This document shows positions 48,661 through 59,487 of a stretch of 64,000 nt of DNA, in pieces. The notes beneath the pieces are model-generated. The model was given only the letters and a program-made list of their open reading frames with translations, made no database searches and was not told the DNA's origin. The position numbers were made by a program, and so were the translations under genes. Positions within the stretch are counted from its first letter, which is position 1. The number at the start of each line of letters is the position of its first letter. Source of the DNA: Mimachlamys varia (lineage: Eukaryota > Mollusca > Bivalvia > Pectinida > Pectinidae); contig OX392534.1 in the NCBI GenBank assembly GCA_947623455.1, positions 39,313,426 through 39,377,425 on the forward strand, in the 5' to 3' direction.

Positions 48661-49903
48661 AAACAGTGCTACTGGATCAGAGACATGATCATTGAACCGA
48701 GGACCAAGTTACAAGACTGCAGAAGTGTGTCTTTTTGTGGCAGAAACAACGACTAAGTCATGTGAAGTGACCTTCCCTTTGGAGAGTTTCGGGATCAATC
48801 ATGTAGCCTAAACCAACGAACCACTTAACATTAGATAATCATCGAATTTGGTGTGAGCATCTATACTCAATGAGTGCAGGAATTTTGGAAAGGTCTGAAG
48901 CAGTCGAGGTGTAGAAGAAACGCCAGAAAGGTATGAATAGAAACTGGAAGACCTTGTCATTGGGAGTAAAACGAGGAAACATCTCTTCTTCATATCGACT
49001 GACGTTGAACACGCTCCATCCACAACGGAAGTGACAATGCACCGTGGAGTATCCATCTTAAAGCACTCAAATCAATGTTCGGGCGCCTATCCCTGGACTT
49101 CCTCTGAACCAAAAACATTTCAATATCAGCACCTCCTTGCTCCGTGTGACCGTGCTCGTGTGATTCATGGTCCGTCCTTTCTCCTTCAAAGTTAAAGCCT
49201 TTTCTGACCTCCCCAAGGGGGGCGATGGTATACAATTGGAGTAATCGACATGCGGATCCAGTAACAACGGTATTCCAAGACCATCCAACACTACGAACAA
49301 CCTGCTATCTTAGATCATATACCCCACCGACAAGAAAGAAAGCAAGACCAGAACTGTTTAAATTAACCTCATGATTGATAAACTCATTTGCATATGAAAT
49401 ATATTCACGAACTGGCACTAACCAAACTGCCAAAAGCTCCAACTGCCGTTAATAAAATACATAAAAGTACATATTTACACTATGAAGCAACCAAAAGGTT
49501 GTACTTCTACCGATCAGCCACTCTACACAGCAAACACTATCGTGCGATGTTACACGCCTCCATTGTAAACATGTAGTCTAGTGTCGACCCAACTCTGCGA
49601 TTGACATTGTTGCTGATGTAGAGATAATTATGTATCAGGCAGATCCCGAGGGAGTCGTCTGCTTGTTGAATAACCGTTGGTCAAATATTGAATTTCCGCG
49701 ACAACGCGCGCAATAACGACAGACAATGGTATAACATTTTATCAAATTGATATTAATTGGTGACAGCACGCACTACCGGGACTATACGTAAACATAATTA
49801 AGTGAGAAACAGTGAATTTATACAATATTTATTTACAAATCAAACAATTAGTATACAATGTTTTCAGTTTTTATTTGTAAAGGTACATCATTTAATATTC
49901 TCT
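48661..49903. other. unique sequence, no gene recognised
   Basis: Several 60-82 codon frames lie on the minus strand between 48808 and 49300 in overlapping phases. Minus-strand coding with frameshifts is possible, but no family can be named. 49570-49900 shows nothing. Confidence 0.45.
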
Positions 49904-50005
49904 CTTCATCATTTTATCTTCTTCATTCATCTTTGAATCTTCATCATTTTATCTTCTTCATTCATCTTTGAATCTTCATCATTTAATCATAATTATATCT
50001 TCATC
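49904..50005. repeat. 35-bp T+C-rich tandem repeat, about 2.8 copies
   Basis: CTTCATCATTT(T/A)ATC recurs at 49904, 49939 and 49974, giving a 35-bp period. The right edge decays into ATCTTCATCATTTGG. Confidence 0.9.
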
Positions 50006-50619
50006 ATTTGGCATTGTTTATCATTGGCGATACGTATGCCTATCCCTACTCCCTAGCTGTGGTCGTACGGTATCCTACATTCATATACAACATTTCCAGA
50101 ATCGGTATCAGAGTAAGATATTCGGTATATGTTTAGGGTGATTTGTTGTAAGTAAAATTGTAGTAATTTTCTTTTGCTAATACATATTTGAGCTCACAAA
50201 CATCGTCTCAGTACATATCACCTAGGAGGCTACTAATGTGGAAAACCCGTGGAGCATCGTCAACTTTCTTAACACAGTCATATATGTCTGTTCTTTTCTC
50301 CTAGCACCTAACTAGTGTGTCATGATATCGATAAACATAAATCGAATACTTGTTCACAAGGTGTGGGACTCGGGCGACAAAGTTTCTTGCTAGGCCAATA
50401 CAAAGTATTATAGTTTCTACTCCAATGGAAACCGTGTTTGTACCCACTCGTGCCTGAATACTGATAATTACATCTACAAGGAGTTAGTCACTACAAATGG
50501 TTTATCCGCCTCGCACACTTTCGTTCATCGATACAATATGCTAAAGAAGTAGCAACCATCGACACTACTACGCGTTCTCGATACGATAATTCCATACGGA
50601 TACCGACACAATCAGTATC
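50006..50619. other. unique sequence upstream of the LINE remnant
   Basis: No clear repeat. It may include the 5' part of the LINE, too decayed to recognise. Confidence 0.45.
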
Positions 50620-50779
50620 GTACTGGAATCTACTTGTCATCAAGCCAAGGTTCAGCAGCTGATCACTCCAAGTCAGTCATTCCTCTGAATTTAGTTCAGT
50701 TAAATTTAAGTCTTTGCCACTCAGAGAAATATACCACTCAGTGCATTGATATTCTTGCAGACTTGCAAAACCCTGGTTC

Positions 50780-51240
50780 GATACAGATATGGATGACTAG
50801 GTACTTGCTGAACTTATACCAACAGGCTAATGATTCCTCTTCAATGCTAGACGCTGCAGACGTGATGGTGGGATAGCTGTTAAGGGTGGAAAAATATCTA
50901 TTCGGTCCATGTTGGGGTATACACATTGAGCACTTGACTTTCTCTATCATTTCTGATAGTAACATTTCAGATTATGTATCATTTACAGGCCTTCTTAACA
51001 GAATGCTTTCCAAAATTCAGCACTTTTTGACAATAGTTTGATTTTTTAAGACCCCTAGGTTGTTGTACTACAAGAGATTATCATCTCGAGCGACATAGAT
51101 TTCCACTATCTATCTATTGTAGATGCTCTGCAGCTCTCGGGCTACTTGATTTCAGAGGTTTGATCGGGGTGTAATAGAAGCTACACGTAACCATGGCCAC
51201 ACATTGGATTTGGTCATTACAAGAGCATATAATTCAATCA
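50780..51240 (+). pseudogene. LINE endonuclease domain remnant
   Basis: The frame around 50808-50900 reads AELIPTG, then two stops, then FLFNARRCRRDGGIAV. This corresponds to the conserved AEL-PxGY-F-x-R-x-x-RGGGxAV region of LINE endonucleases. Near 51090 ISSDIDFH corresponds to the GDFNFH region. At 51174-51233 the frame reads IEATRNHGHTLDLVITRAYN, matching the HTLDLV-T motif. The role in a living element is nicking the target DNA. At least five stops or frame changes break the domain here. Confidence 0.82.
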
Positions 51241-52019
51241 TGGCGCAATTTCAGTGATAGTGTAAAAAGAACAATTCTAAAAATCAACTTTCTGTCCATT
51301 TTAAGACAGGTTGTACGAGGAAAGAGGTAAGCGACTGGAAATTTCGTGAAATTTCAATACCAGTTGACAATCATTTTTTTCTGTCCTTCAATCAACTGAT
51401 GGCTGGGGATGATGATCCTGTTGAAGCAAACACAGCTTGTATAGGAATTCGCATTGAAAAACATGCACATCTACAGGCTAAAGGGATTACTATGAGGCCA
51501 AATAATCACGGTGCAATCATATTATCCAAGTTGGAAAACAGAACCGAGAGGCGAAGAGATGGTAATAAAGGACCAAATTAGCCGTTCACTACTAGATTTA
51601 TAGGGACCAATGTCGGCAAGTTGGTACATATCTCATCAGCCAAAGGAATTTTTTCCGGAAAATAAACGAAGAATGTGGTACGACCAATAAGCGACTTTTT
51701 CTAATCACCACAAACTCAAAATAACGGGTTAGAAAGTTGAAATCCGCTTGCCAAACTGTTCTCATGGAAAAGGCGTGTCTAATAAGTTCAGTTTCTTTTT
51801 TTTTTTAATGAAATCAGAACAATTGAAATATTGGCGAAGTGAACTCTACCATACTGGCCTCGCAATCAAAGTCTTGTGAACTTGGGCCAAATCCAACAGA
51901 TATTCTAAAACAATCTCTTGAAGCACTGGTTTCGTTGATTACCTCAATCATGAACAAATGTGTTTCAATAAGGCGCATATAAGACCATTGTTGAATGACC
52001 ATGGAATGGAAGAACTAAC

Positions 52020-52840
52020 ATCCAGTATCAAATTTTCCTAAGATTTCGGAAAAGGTTTGCTCTGGTCTCAATAACATCCTGCAATCTGCCTATCGCACAG
52101 GACACTCAACTGCTAATCCCCTTCTACGTGTACATACTGCTCCTGCATTTGGATAACAAGATCAGAGTGGTACTTGTCATGCTGCACTAGTCCGCTACAT
52201 TTGACGTCATTGACCATGGCATACTTTTTATAAACGTCTGGAGTGACTGGTGACGCCCTATACTGGATACAGTCCTATCTAATTGAACACCGACAGTATG
52301 GATGGCAAGGCACCATATTGCGGTGTTCCTCAGTGGTCGGTGTAAGAGCCACGGAAATAGTGCTTTTATTCCCAACCGATCGGAGAGATTGATGTCGCCA
52401 TAACCTTTGTTATCACTGTTACGATGTCACACAAATCTGGTCATTAGCCCACAGGACAGCTGGGACACCATATCCGAAAATCTGGAAGCTTGTCTGACAT
52501 ATATCTATACCTGGATGAATGCCAACATGGTAAAGCTCAATCAGAAAAAGACGGAAATGATCGTCATCCAACGTGTCAGCAAATAATGGCTCTCAAGCTC
52601 AAGGTCAGTGCTAGAACTATTGAGACAGTCCCAGCTGTTAGCAAATTAGGGGTATGCTTTGATTGTGCATTGCATATGGAGAAGCACGTGAATCTTCTTA
52701 GTACCCGATTCGGAACAGCGACTGCATCCCGTCGCTTTTAAATGCAGATGCATGCAAGATTTCAGTGCATTCACTTGTTACCTCGCTGTTGGAATATGAC
52801 AATAACTTGCTCTGTGGTTTATCTGACTGACTAATGTTTC
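52020..52840 (+). pseudogene. LINE reverse transcriptase domain remnant
   Basis: Recognisable pieces, in several frames: SATFDVIDHG at 52191-52220 (motif A, with the first catalytic Asp retained), GVTGDALYWIQSYL near 52241-52282, and GVPQ near 52325. The catalytic YADD box is decayed: at 52420-52437 the frame reads YDVTQI where active elements have YADDTQI, so the second Asp is lost. TWMNANMVKLNQKKTEMIV at 52509-52565 is the well-known segment following the catalytic core. In a living element this enzyme copies the RNA at the nicked target. No frame spans the domain intact. Confidence 0.9.
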
Positions 52841-52849
52841 TAAACCTTA

Positions 52850-53150
52850 CGGCATATAGAACCTGACGCAGGCATACAAATCAAACAGATCCGCTACGAC
52901 ATAACATTTATTCGGGTACCAGGGGCTGTAATTATATTTAACGTAATTATCATTGTGACAATTAGTACATTTTGAACATACAGACACCCAGACATGGGTT
53001 CTTATTAATACAAACATCCCGACCTGGTAAATAAATGATATTTTACAACAAAGTGCAGAAATGAAACTAGTGAGACGCGCCGGGCGCGAATCCGAAATCT
53101 CTAGGTTATGGAGCCAGGATGTTACCACCAGGCCGAACGGTCCAAACCAG
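52850..53150 (-). mobile_element. SINE-like insertion nested in the LINE
   Basis: Read on the minus strand, the head is GACCGTTCGGCCTGGTGGTA with a B-box-like GGATTCGCGCCC about 45 bases on, a tRNA-like arrangement. The body runs to a left end near CAGCCCCTGGTACCCGAATA and AAATGTTATGTCG. The LINE reading is lost between LCGLSD (about 52810) and QRVQNTA (53223), which fits an insertion. Exact borders and the target duplication are not resolved; another roughly 70 bp to the right (53150-53222) is also not LINE-like. Confidence 0.6.
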
Positions 53151-53222
53151 TTGACCTGGTTTGCAATTTCCTGATATTGTTATGCAAGGTCGTGTCTCTA
53201 TGTAACAAATACTGGTCGTCAA

Positions 53223-53450
53223 CAGAGGGTTCAGAACACTGCAACTCGTCTAGTTACTCTAACTCAAAAGAGAGGATACATAACAAAAGTATTTTATTCA
53301 TAGCACTGCTTACCTGTATGATACAGGTCAAAGTACAAAATTGTGGTGAACACATACAAGGCACTAGATGAAAATGCTCCCCAGTACCTTGCTTGCCGAA
53401 ACAGGGTACCGAGCTTGTTGTCCTGTATCAGCCGTCACGATAACTGCGGT
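53223..53450 (+). pseudogene. LINE C-terminal region remnant
   Basis: The frame reads QRVQNTATRLVTLTQKR, then HCLPV, a stop and YRSKYKIVVNTYKALDE, then APQYLA. This is the conserved post-RT region of L2/CR1-like elements (QRVQNxAARL ... LHWLPVxxRIxYKI ... TYKAL ... PxYL). Two in-frame stops are present. It continues the same LINE copy across the nested insertion. Confidence 0.87.
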
Positions 53451-53460
53451 CGGAGAAGGA

Positions 53461-53584
53461 ATCATTGAGGTGTGTCCTAAAATCTCGTACTTTGAACTAT
53501 TTATGGAAACCGGTGTTTTTGGGGGGGTTTTGGTCACGCATGAGGCTGGCCTTTTTGTTTATGAATAATATGTAATACTATCAT
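53461..53584. other. short unique gap with a G run
   Basis: It contains GTTTTTGGGGGGGTTTTGG near 53515. No gene is seen. Confidence 0.4.
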
Positions 53585-53800
53585 CCGTTCACCCGTTGTC
53601 GGTATATTGTGACCGGGTGGGGTGTTCTACTGGGCACTTTCGACAGCATACTTCAGCGTGGTAGCACTATAAAGTCGCACCAATTCTGCATTTACATACC
53701 ACAGCCTCACACATAAACCGCACCTCATAACACACACCCACATCACATACACCGGGCCCATGTCATTAGCCGCTAAACGTTAAATAAAATAAAACCACAA
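53585..53800 (-). mobile_element. interspersed repeat (retroposon-like), copy 2
   Basis: Reverse complemented, 53595-53676 aligns with 35685-35770. It shares AGTGCTACCAC(A/G)CTGAAG, CCCACCCGGTCACA(A/T)TAT and CAACGGGTGAAC versus TAATGGGCGAAC. The + strand right end reads GTCATTAGCCGCTAAACGTT and then AAATAAAATAAAACC, the kind of tail found on bivalve SINEs. The two copies therefore lie in opposite orientation 18 kb apart. Confidence 0.75.
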
Positions 53801-56679
53801 CCTAATCAAACTTTTTACTAATAAGCAACACATACGTTTTCTCACCGGACTTCATACTTTCCATGGACAACATGATATCGGTAAGGGGCTGAAACTCACT
53901 ATTGAATCAACGGAAAGCAGTAATTTTTGAGGAACGCGCATCGGGACGTTAAATTTAAGTTCATCGCGCAAACGGCATGATACTGCAAGATCGGCTAATT
54001 GAATCAATGTTTGTCGGAATGGGGAAACGAAGTACGGTAAAGAGACGTTGACTGTGGGCGTAGATCGTACGGCAGCTTACGTCGACAGACAGACAAACGT
54101 AATGTATTTTCAATCAATCACAATATCCCAGAGCTAAGAAAACCTCACCGCTCCAAATTTCTCCGCAGGGAGTTCCCGATTCTTATATCATGGTGAGAGA
54201 TGCACTCAAAACTGTAATTATTTACGCAAGTTACCTGTTTCTAGCACTGGAACACATCCAAAGCTGTTTTTAATTCTTAAAAGACTAAACAAGTAGCTCC
54301 CGATGCTGGAGAAGCTCGACAAACACCCTTTCTCCCACCGTGTTAATTGATAATAAATACCCAATGCTGGTTATAATACAATTCCAATATTGAGTTAATA
54401 TATTTTTTTCTATACAGTTTATGTTTTTAAAGTCGCCCATTAAATGAAATGTGCTCCATAAAATTGAAGCGATTGCTACTGTTTTATATTTCTGTAATAA
54501 AGTGAATTAAAAACCAATTCCGGTCGCTGTTCATGCATGTCCGTAGCTTAAACAGGATTCTAAAACTAGCAGTAAGGTACTGTAGGGGAGGTGGTATTCG
54601 CAGCGGAGGTACCTGTTTGCCTATCATAAGTGTACGACCCAGTACGGAGGCGGCATAAAAAAACATGACAGGAAAATCCGAAAGCTTTAAAAAGATTTCA
54701 ACAAATTTAAAATGATGCTAGAAATTAATTCCTCATAGAAAACACATGAATATATTTCATCTTGTGTAGATAATATAGATATACATCACCAGGGATATTA
54801 ATCAAAACAAATTCATATTTGTCATAAGGTTATCTATATATGTTATTGACTTTCAAAAGTACTTCTGCATGGGTTCACAGAATATAAAGGTGAAAAGAAG
54901 GCGAACAAAATATTCACATTCACTGAATGTGAAAATAAAAGCTTTACATTTTCCACGGAATAGTGATTGTCAGTGTTAATTTCCTTAATCATAATTCTTT
55001 TTTTCTCTCTTTGAGGGTGCACCTTGCTCGTCTGTCGTAATGTTAGTTTGTTTTCTTTTTTTTTTTTTATTTCACATAAAGTTTTTTCTGGCGTTTTTAA
55101 AATGTTCGTCTTTTATTCCATCGCCGTTTGTACCAGTAAGTTTCTGTGGAGTATCTTGTTTGTCTTGTTTTATTTTGGAAAAAAACGGCAATGCTTCTTT
55201 GTTTTCTTTTATTTTTGTCATACGTCATTTCTTCTCACCGACGAAAGAGAGCATCAGCACGAAAAGAAGCGAGGGAAAAATTCTTAACAACTGTATTGAA
55301 TCCATTGATTGTCAAACATTGTTTACAGATTTAGGTCAGTAATTCACACATTAAATGAAAACCAATTATGTAATTAAGGGAGACATTAGTTGTTTGATAT
55401 GGACATGCAGTGGGATAATGTCGGCCAATTATGTTTAAATGTTTCCAAAATGGCAAAGTGAACATCAATTCAGAATTACGGTATCGAACAATCCAGAAAA
55501 AATCGCTTCATGTAATCTTAATGTTTAATGACATTAAACAAAATTAATAATTATACTACTTAATAAATTTAACATGGACATTCAAATTATTAATTAATGT
55601 TCATTAATTCATTTTTATTTAGTTAAGGTCAATCCTCCATCTGGCGTCCAACCAAACTGTACTTCCGGTTCTGCTTCGATGGTGGTACTGTCAAACAACA
55701 AAAAATGCAGAGGCAATCCGAATGATTATACTGTGGTGTCCCCAGTAACTTGGCTAGATACGTTTTAGACTTGTCATTGTGGTTATATAAGACCACACAA
55801 ACATTCTCGGGAATTTTTAAACTTCAAAACAAGAAGTGTAATCAATACGTAAGATGTACGTAAGGTGTGGGATTTAATGGGATATACATGTTTCTGTACG
55901 TCGAACGTCACAACATACTGTCAAACACAAAAATAAAATTCAGGACGTGAGCTAGGATTGACGTCACATTGATGATAATGAATCACTTCCTAATATCAGA
56001 CAACAAAGTCAACCTGGGGCACCTGTCCAATATACCTGTCATAAATATTCATATTTCAAATAAAATCTCCTAATTAGTGGTTGAGGTTAATGATAGGTGA
56101 TTGATTACCCTTATTCCAGTCATGCTAATTTCGTTATTAAAGCTAACACACTTTTCAAAGTAATTAAATTATTTTTCTAACTTAATGAAAACCCTTTCAA
56201 ATGTATGTAATTATTTTCTTATCTAATAACTTCTATTTTTAATTTTAAAATTGCAATTATTATATGCAGTTTTGAGTTTAGCAAAGAGTTATTAATGAGT
56301 TCATCGCGAGATTTTAGGAAGAAGATGACAAGTCTTTGTGAGACCAAGACACGTTTACGTCAAAACCACGGCTAAAGTCAATGTCATAAGGACGCTTTTA
56401 TTTCTTTCCTGTGGAAATGTCTATGGTGTAGCTATAAAACAAATATGGTAAGTTTGTAACCATTTGACATTTGCGATTTGCCTACAAAACAAAACATACA
56501 ATTTCCTTTTCTTACTTGCATTATTGTTTATTAAAGAACCATTTAAATGATAAAGTGTCGTAACTATTTTGGTACATATGTAAAATGAGTGATAAAACAG
56601 AAAATTATATATATCTAAGAATTACAGCTACTGCGCAAACATGTCAAGTTTGCCATCATCGTGTTGTGGATCATCGATC
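53801..56679. other. unique A+T-rich sequence, no gene seen
   Basis: A T-rich region lies at 55040-55240, where overlapping + frames rich in Phe arise from poly-T. No repeat or RNA gene is recognised. Confidence 0.5.
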
Positions 56680-57312
56680 TCACAAGTCTTTAAGGACATT
56701 CGAATCTTTACGGAAGCGGATCGCTAATCTCACATTAGTTGACGGAAGCGGACCAACGATCTCACATATCTTTACGGAAGCGGATCAGCGATCACCTTTC
56801 TTAACGGAAGCGGATCACCAATCTCAACTACCTTTACGGAAGCAGATCACCGATCTCAACTTTCTAAACGAAAGGAGATCACCGATTTCACATATCTTTA
56901 CGAAAGCGGATCACCGATCTGACAATCTTTTCGGAAGCGGATCACCAATACCACGTACCGAATTTACGGAAGCGGGTCCCCGATCTCACAATTATTTACG
57001 GAGCGGATCACCAGTCTCGCCTATCTTGACGGAAGCGGTTCGACGATCCCATCTATCTTTACGGAAGCGGATCACCGATCTCACCTTCATTTGCCGAGCG
57101 GATCATCGATCTCAACTATATTTTCGGAAGCGGATTATCGATCTCAACTATTTTTATGGAAGTGGATCGCCGATCTCACCTATCTTTACGGAAGCGGATC
57201 ACCGATCTCACCTAAATTAACGGAAACGGATCACCGATCTCACCTAAATTTACGGAAGTGGATCACCGATTTCAACTATCTTTACGGAAGCGGGTCACCG
57301 ATCAAGCATGAC
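56680..57312. repeat. 32-bp minisatellite, about 20 copies, unrelated to 29880-31650
   Basis: TTACGGAAGCGGATCACCGA followed by TCTCACCTATCT repeats every 32 bp (ACGGAAGCGG at 57188, then 57220, 57252 and 57284). Each unit contains the small dyad GATC-ACC-GATC. All three + frames stay open, so the 211-codon frame from 56585 (TEADHRSHL / LRKRITDLT / GSGSPIS in rotation, since 32 is not a multiple of three) is not good evidence for a protein. The array ends where the MITE at 57313 begins. Confidence 0.92.
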
Positions 57313-57780
57313 TTAAGGACTCACACAACTAAATAATCTACCATATGTTATTACTAAGCTTTAGAGCTAATAACTTTAATATTTGAAGTTCAACACTAGT
57401 GACAACTGCCTGGATTCACAGATACAAACATGGCAAAGACTTCAAATGACATTTTATCAGAAGTTTCGTGGCATTTTAGCTCGCTACGGGCGTCTGCTTC
57501 GGACAACTGGAAATTTACATATCAAACCAGTGAAATGGGACGGGAACACCCTCTGACTTTTGACCCCATATCAATCCGCCATCACATATCAAAATCTACC
57601 AAAAGTATACATTTTTATAAAGTTAAATATCTATAGATTTCATTCAATGCAGAATATGTCAATAATTACCTATTTAGATTATTCAGAATCACTGTACTTA
57701 GCCGGAACAAATTTTCGGTAGGGACTACAAACGTATGAAACACTTCGTGATAGGCTGATTTAGTTGTGTGATTCCTTTAA
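57313..57780. mobile_element. piggyBac-like MITE, copy 1 (468 bp with TTAA ends)
   Basis: TTAA at 57313-57316 and again at 57777-57780 flanks terminal inverted repeats GGACTCACACAACTAAAT and ATTTAGTTGTGTGATTCC (one mismatch). TTAA target duplication is the hallmark of piggyBac-type elements. No transposase is encoded. The element differs from copy 2 by about three substitutions plus a one-base phase shift at the ends. It sits directly on the edge of the 32-bp array. Confidence 0.9.
57430..57636 (+). CDS. 68-codon ORF inside MITE copy 1, function unknown
   Basis: The frame begins with ATG in the element and encodes a small polar protein starting MAKTSNDILSEV and ending HFYKVKYL. No domain, signal peptide or membrane segment is visible. 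It is identical to the frame in copy 2, but the elements themselves are over 99% identical, so conservation carries little weight. It could be a chance frame or a relic of a longer parental gene. Confidence 0.2.
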   Translation: MAKTSNDILSEVSWHFSSLRASASDNWKFTYQTSEMGREHPLTFDPISIRHHISKSTKSIHFYKVKYL

Positions 57781-59019
57781 AGGGTCCCAAACCTTTAAGA
57801 TGTTGAAATAAAGTTAACTATTTGAAAGCATATACATTTCCGAGTAAAATGGTGAAGTTTGGTTGAAATTGAATAATAAATTATGAAGAAAACACAAGTT
57901 ATTGCACCTGATGTACGTTTGCTATTCAGAGTTAGCACCAGATTTTTTTCATTTTTTTTGCATAACATTAACCTCTAGCACCTCAATTAAGCACGCAATT
58001 AGCAATTTCATATTTTGCCCACAGATCAAATACGCATACCACTTAACAGTTTTGGAAAAGAAATCTTGTTATTTTACTTTCTGTTAATTTTACAGTCTCT
58101 GAAGTAATTAAGTTTTTATTTTAAGTAAATTTTATTTAATTTTAACAATTAAACACATTTAGAATTCACACAAAACTCCAAAACTCTACAGAAAACTTGA
58201 GTCATAAAGGGTTATTAGATACCGATCTTAACTGTTTATCTATCAATTACACAGGCTTACATATAACACTTATAGCTCCCCGGGTTGCAGCCACTTTACA
58301 GGGAGAATATTGGGGGTAGGGGAGATGTAATGCCATAAACAGCTTATTGTATGAGTAAACAAAGATTACAAACACATTAAATCAATAAACAGGATGTTGA
58401 ACAAGGTATATATTGTGACGGGAATAAAGCAATACCTACAATTAACTAAAAATATGGAATTTTAAGTTGGATTAAGCCACCAAAGCCTACAAGGGACACA
58501 TACACATGTATAATTTCATATGTGCATTTTTTATACAAGCCTATTCCGTACTAGTTCTAGTTATTGCTTTCTTCTGGCTATAAAAAACCACATACATTTG
58601 TAATTTGTATGGATAAAGAAGCCTAAGAATGACTGGCCAGAGTTGTTTCTAGGAAGGGGGGGGGGTGCTGGTTGTGCAGGACAACACACTAGATTAGATC
58701 TCTATTGGATGCTAAAACCTGCTACATATATCAACGAAGTACTTCTAACACACACGCATATCAATTATTACAGGTTATTGAACCAAACTTTATTTAAAAC
58801 CTGAGTATAAGGGTCAGTCCAACAATATAGGCTTCAACATAAGGCCATGTTTAGCCAGATTTTAGCTAATTTTGAAGGGTTTTTTTCAAATTAAATATAT
58901 CTGCATACTGAAAAAATGTGCTAACACTTAATGACAGTGGTTGTCTTTGAAAAAATAAAAAATCGGAAGCACAGAAAAGGTTATAGAGGTCAAGTTCATT
59001 GAGCACATGGCTAGTTCTC
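57781..59019. other. unique sequence between the two MITE copies
   Basis: About 1.24 kb, A+T-rich, with a G run near 58658-58668. No ORF of note beyond 61 codons. I looked for a larger composite element using the outer MITE copies as ends and saw no transposase. Confidence 0.5.
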
Positions 59020-59487
59020 TTAAAGGACTCACACAACTAAATAATTTACCATATGTTATTACTAAGCTTTAGAGCTAATAACTTTAATATTTGAAGTTCA
59101 ACACTAGTGACAACTGCCTGGATTCACAGATATATACATGGCAAAGACTTCAAATGACATTTTATCAGAAGTTTCGTGGCATTTTAGCTCGCTACGGGCG
59201 TCTGCTTCGGACAACTGGAAATTTACATATCAAACCAGTGAAATGGGACGGGAACACCCTCTGACTTTTGACCCCATATCAATCCGCCATCACATATCAA
59301 AATCTACCAAAAGTATACATTTTTATAAAGTTAAATATCTATAGATTTCATTCAATGCAGAATATGTCAATAATTACCTATTTAGATTATTCAGAATCAC
59401 TGTACTTAGCCGGAACAAATTTTCGGTAGGGACTACAAACGTATGAAACACTTCGTGATAGGCTGATTTAGTTGTGTGATTCCTTAA
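59020..59487. mobile_element. piggyBac-like MITE, copy 2 (468 bp with TTAA ends)
   Basis: TTAA at 59020-59023 and 59484-59487 bounds an element in the same orientation as copy 1, 1707-1708 bp downstream. Differences seen: AATAATTTACC versus AATAATCTACC, and GATATATACATGG versus GATACAAACATGG. The flanking bases differ from copy 1, as expected for independent insertions at TTAA. Confidence 0.9.
59138..59344 (+). CDS. 68-codon ORF inside MITE copy 2, function unknown
   Basis: It has the same product as in copy 1, with identical residues throughout. The three substitutions seen between the copies all lie upstream of the ATG. The reading frame is intact, but the copies are too young for this to indicate selection. 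Confidence 0.2.
   Translation: MAKTSNDILSEVSWHFSSLRASASDNWKFTYQTSEMGREHPLTFDPISIRHHISKSTKSIHFYKVKYL

Larger units (their letters stand above)
50620..53460 (+). mobile_element. decayed non-LTR retrotransposon (LINE), EN-RT type
   Basis: Translating the + strand and allowing frame changes gives a succession of motifs in the order expected for an apurinic-endonuclease / reverse-transcriptase LINE of the CR1/L2/Jockey group: endonuclease (50780-51240), linker, reverse transcriptase (52020-52740) and a C-terminal region (53223-53450). The body is interrupted between 52840 and about 53200 by a SINE-like insertion. Stops and frameshifts are frequent throughout, so it is long dead. The 5' end and the 3' tail cannot be placed exactly, and no target-site duplication was found. 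Confidence 0.88.

Noticed and set aside
48808..49300. Minus-strand gene built from overlapping 67-82 codon frames
   Set aside because: The frames overlap in different phases with no recognised protein and no consistent splice sites.
56585..57220. 211-codon Arg/Ser-rich frame
   Set aside because: It arises from a 32-bp repeat open in all three + frames. The short non-repeat start has no recognised motif.
57313..59487. Composite transposon bounded by the two MITE copies
   Set aside because: No transposase or terminal symmetry of the whole is seen. Each copy has its own TTAA pair, so two separate insertions explain the data better.
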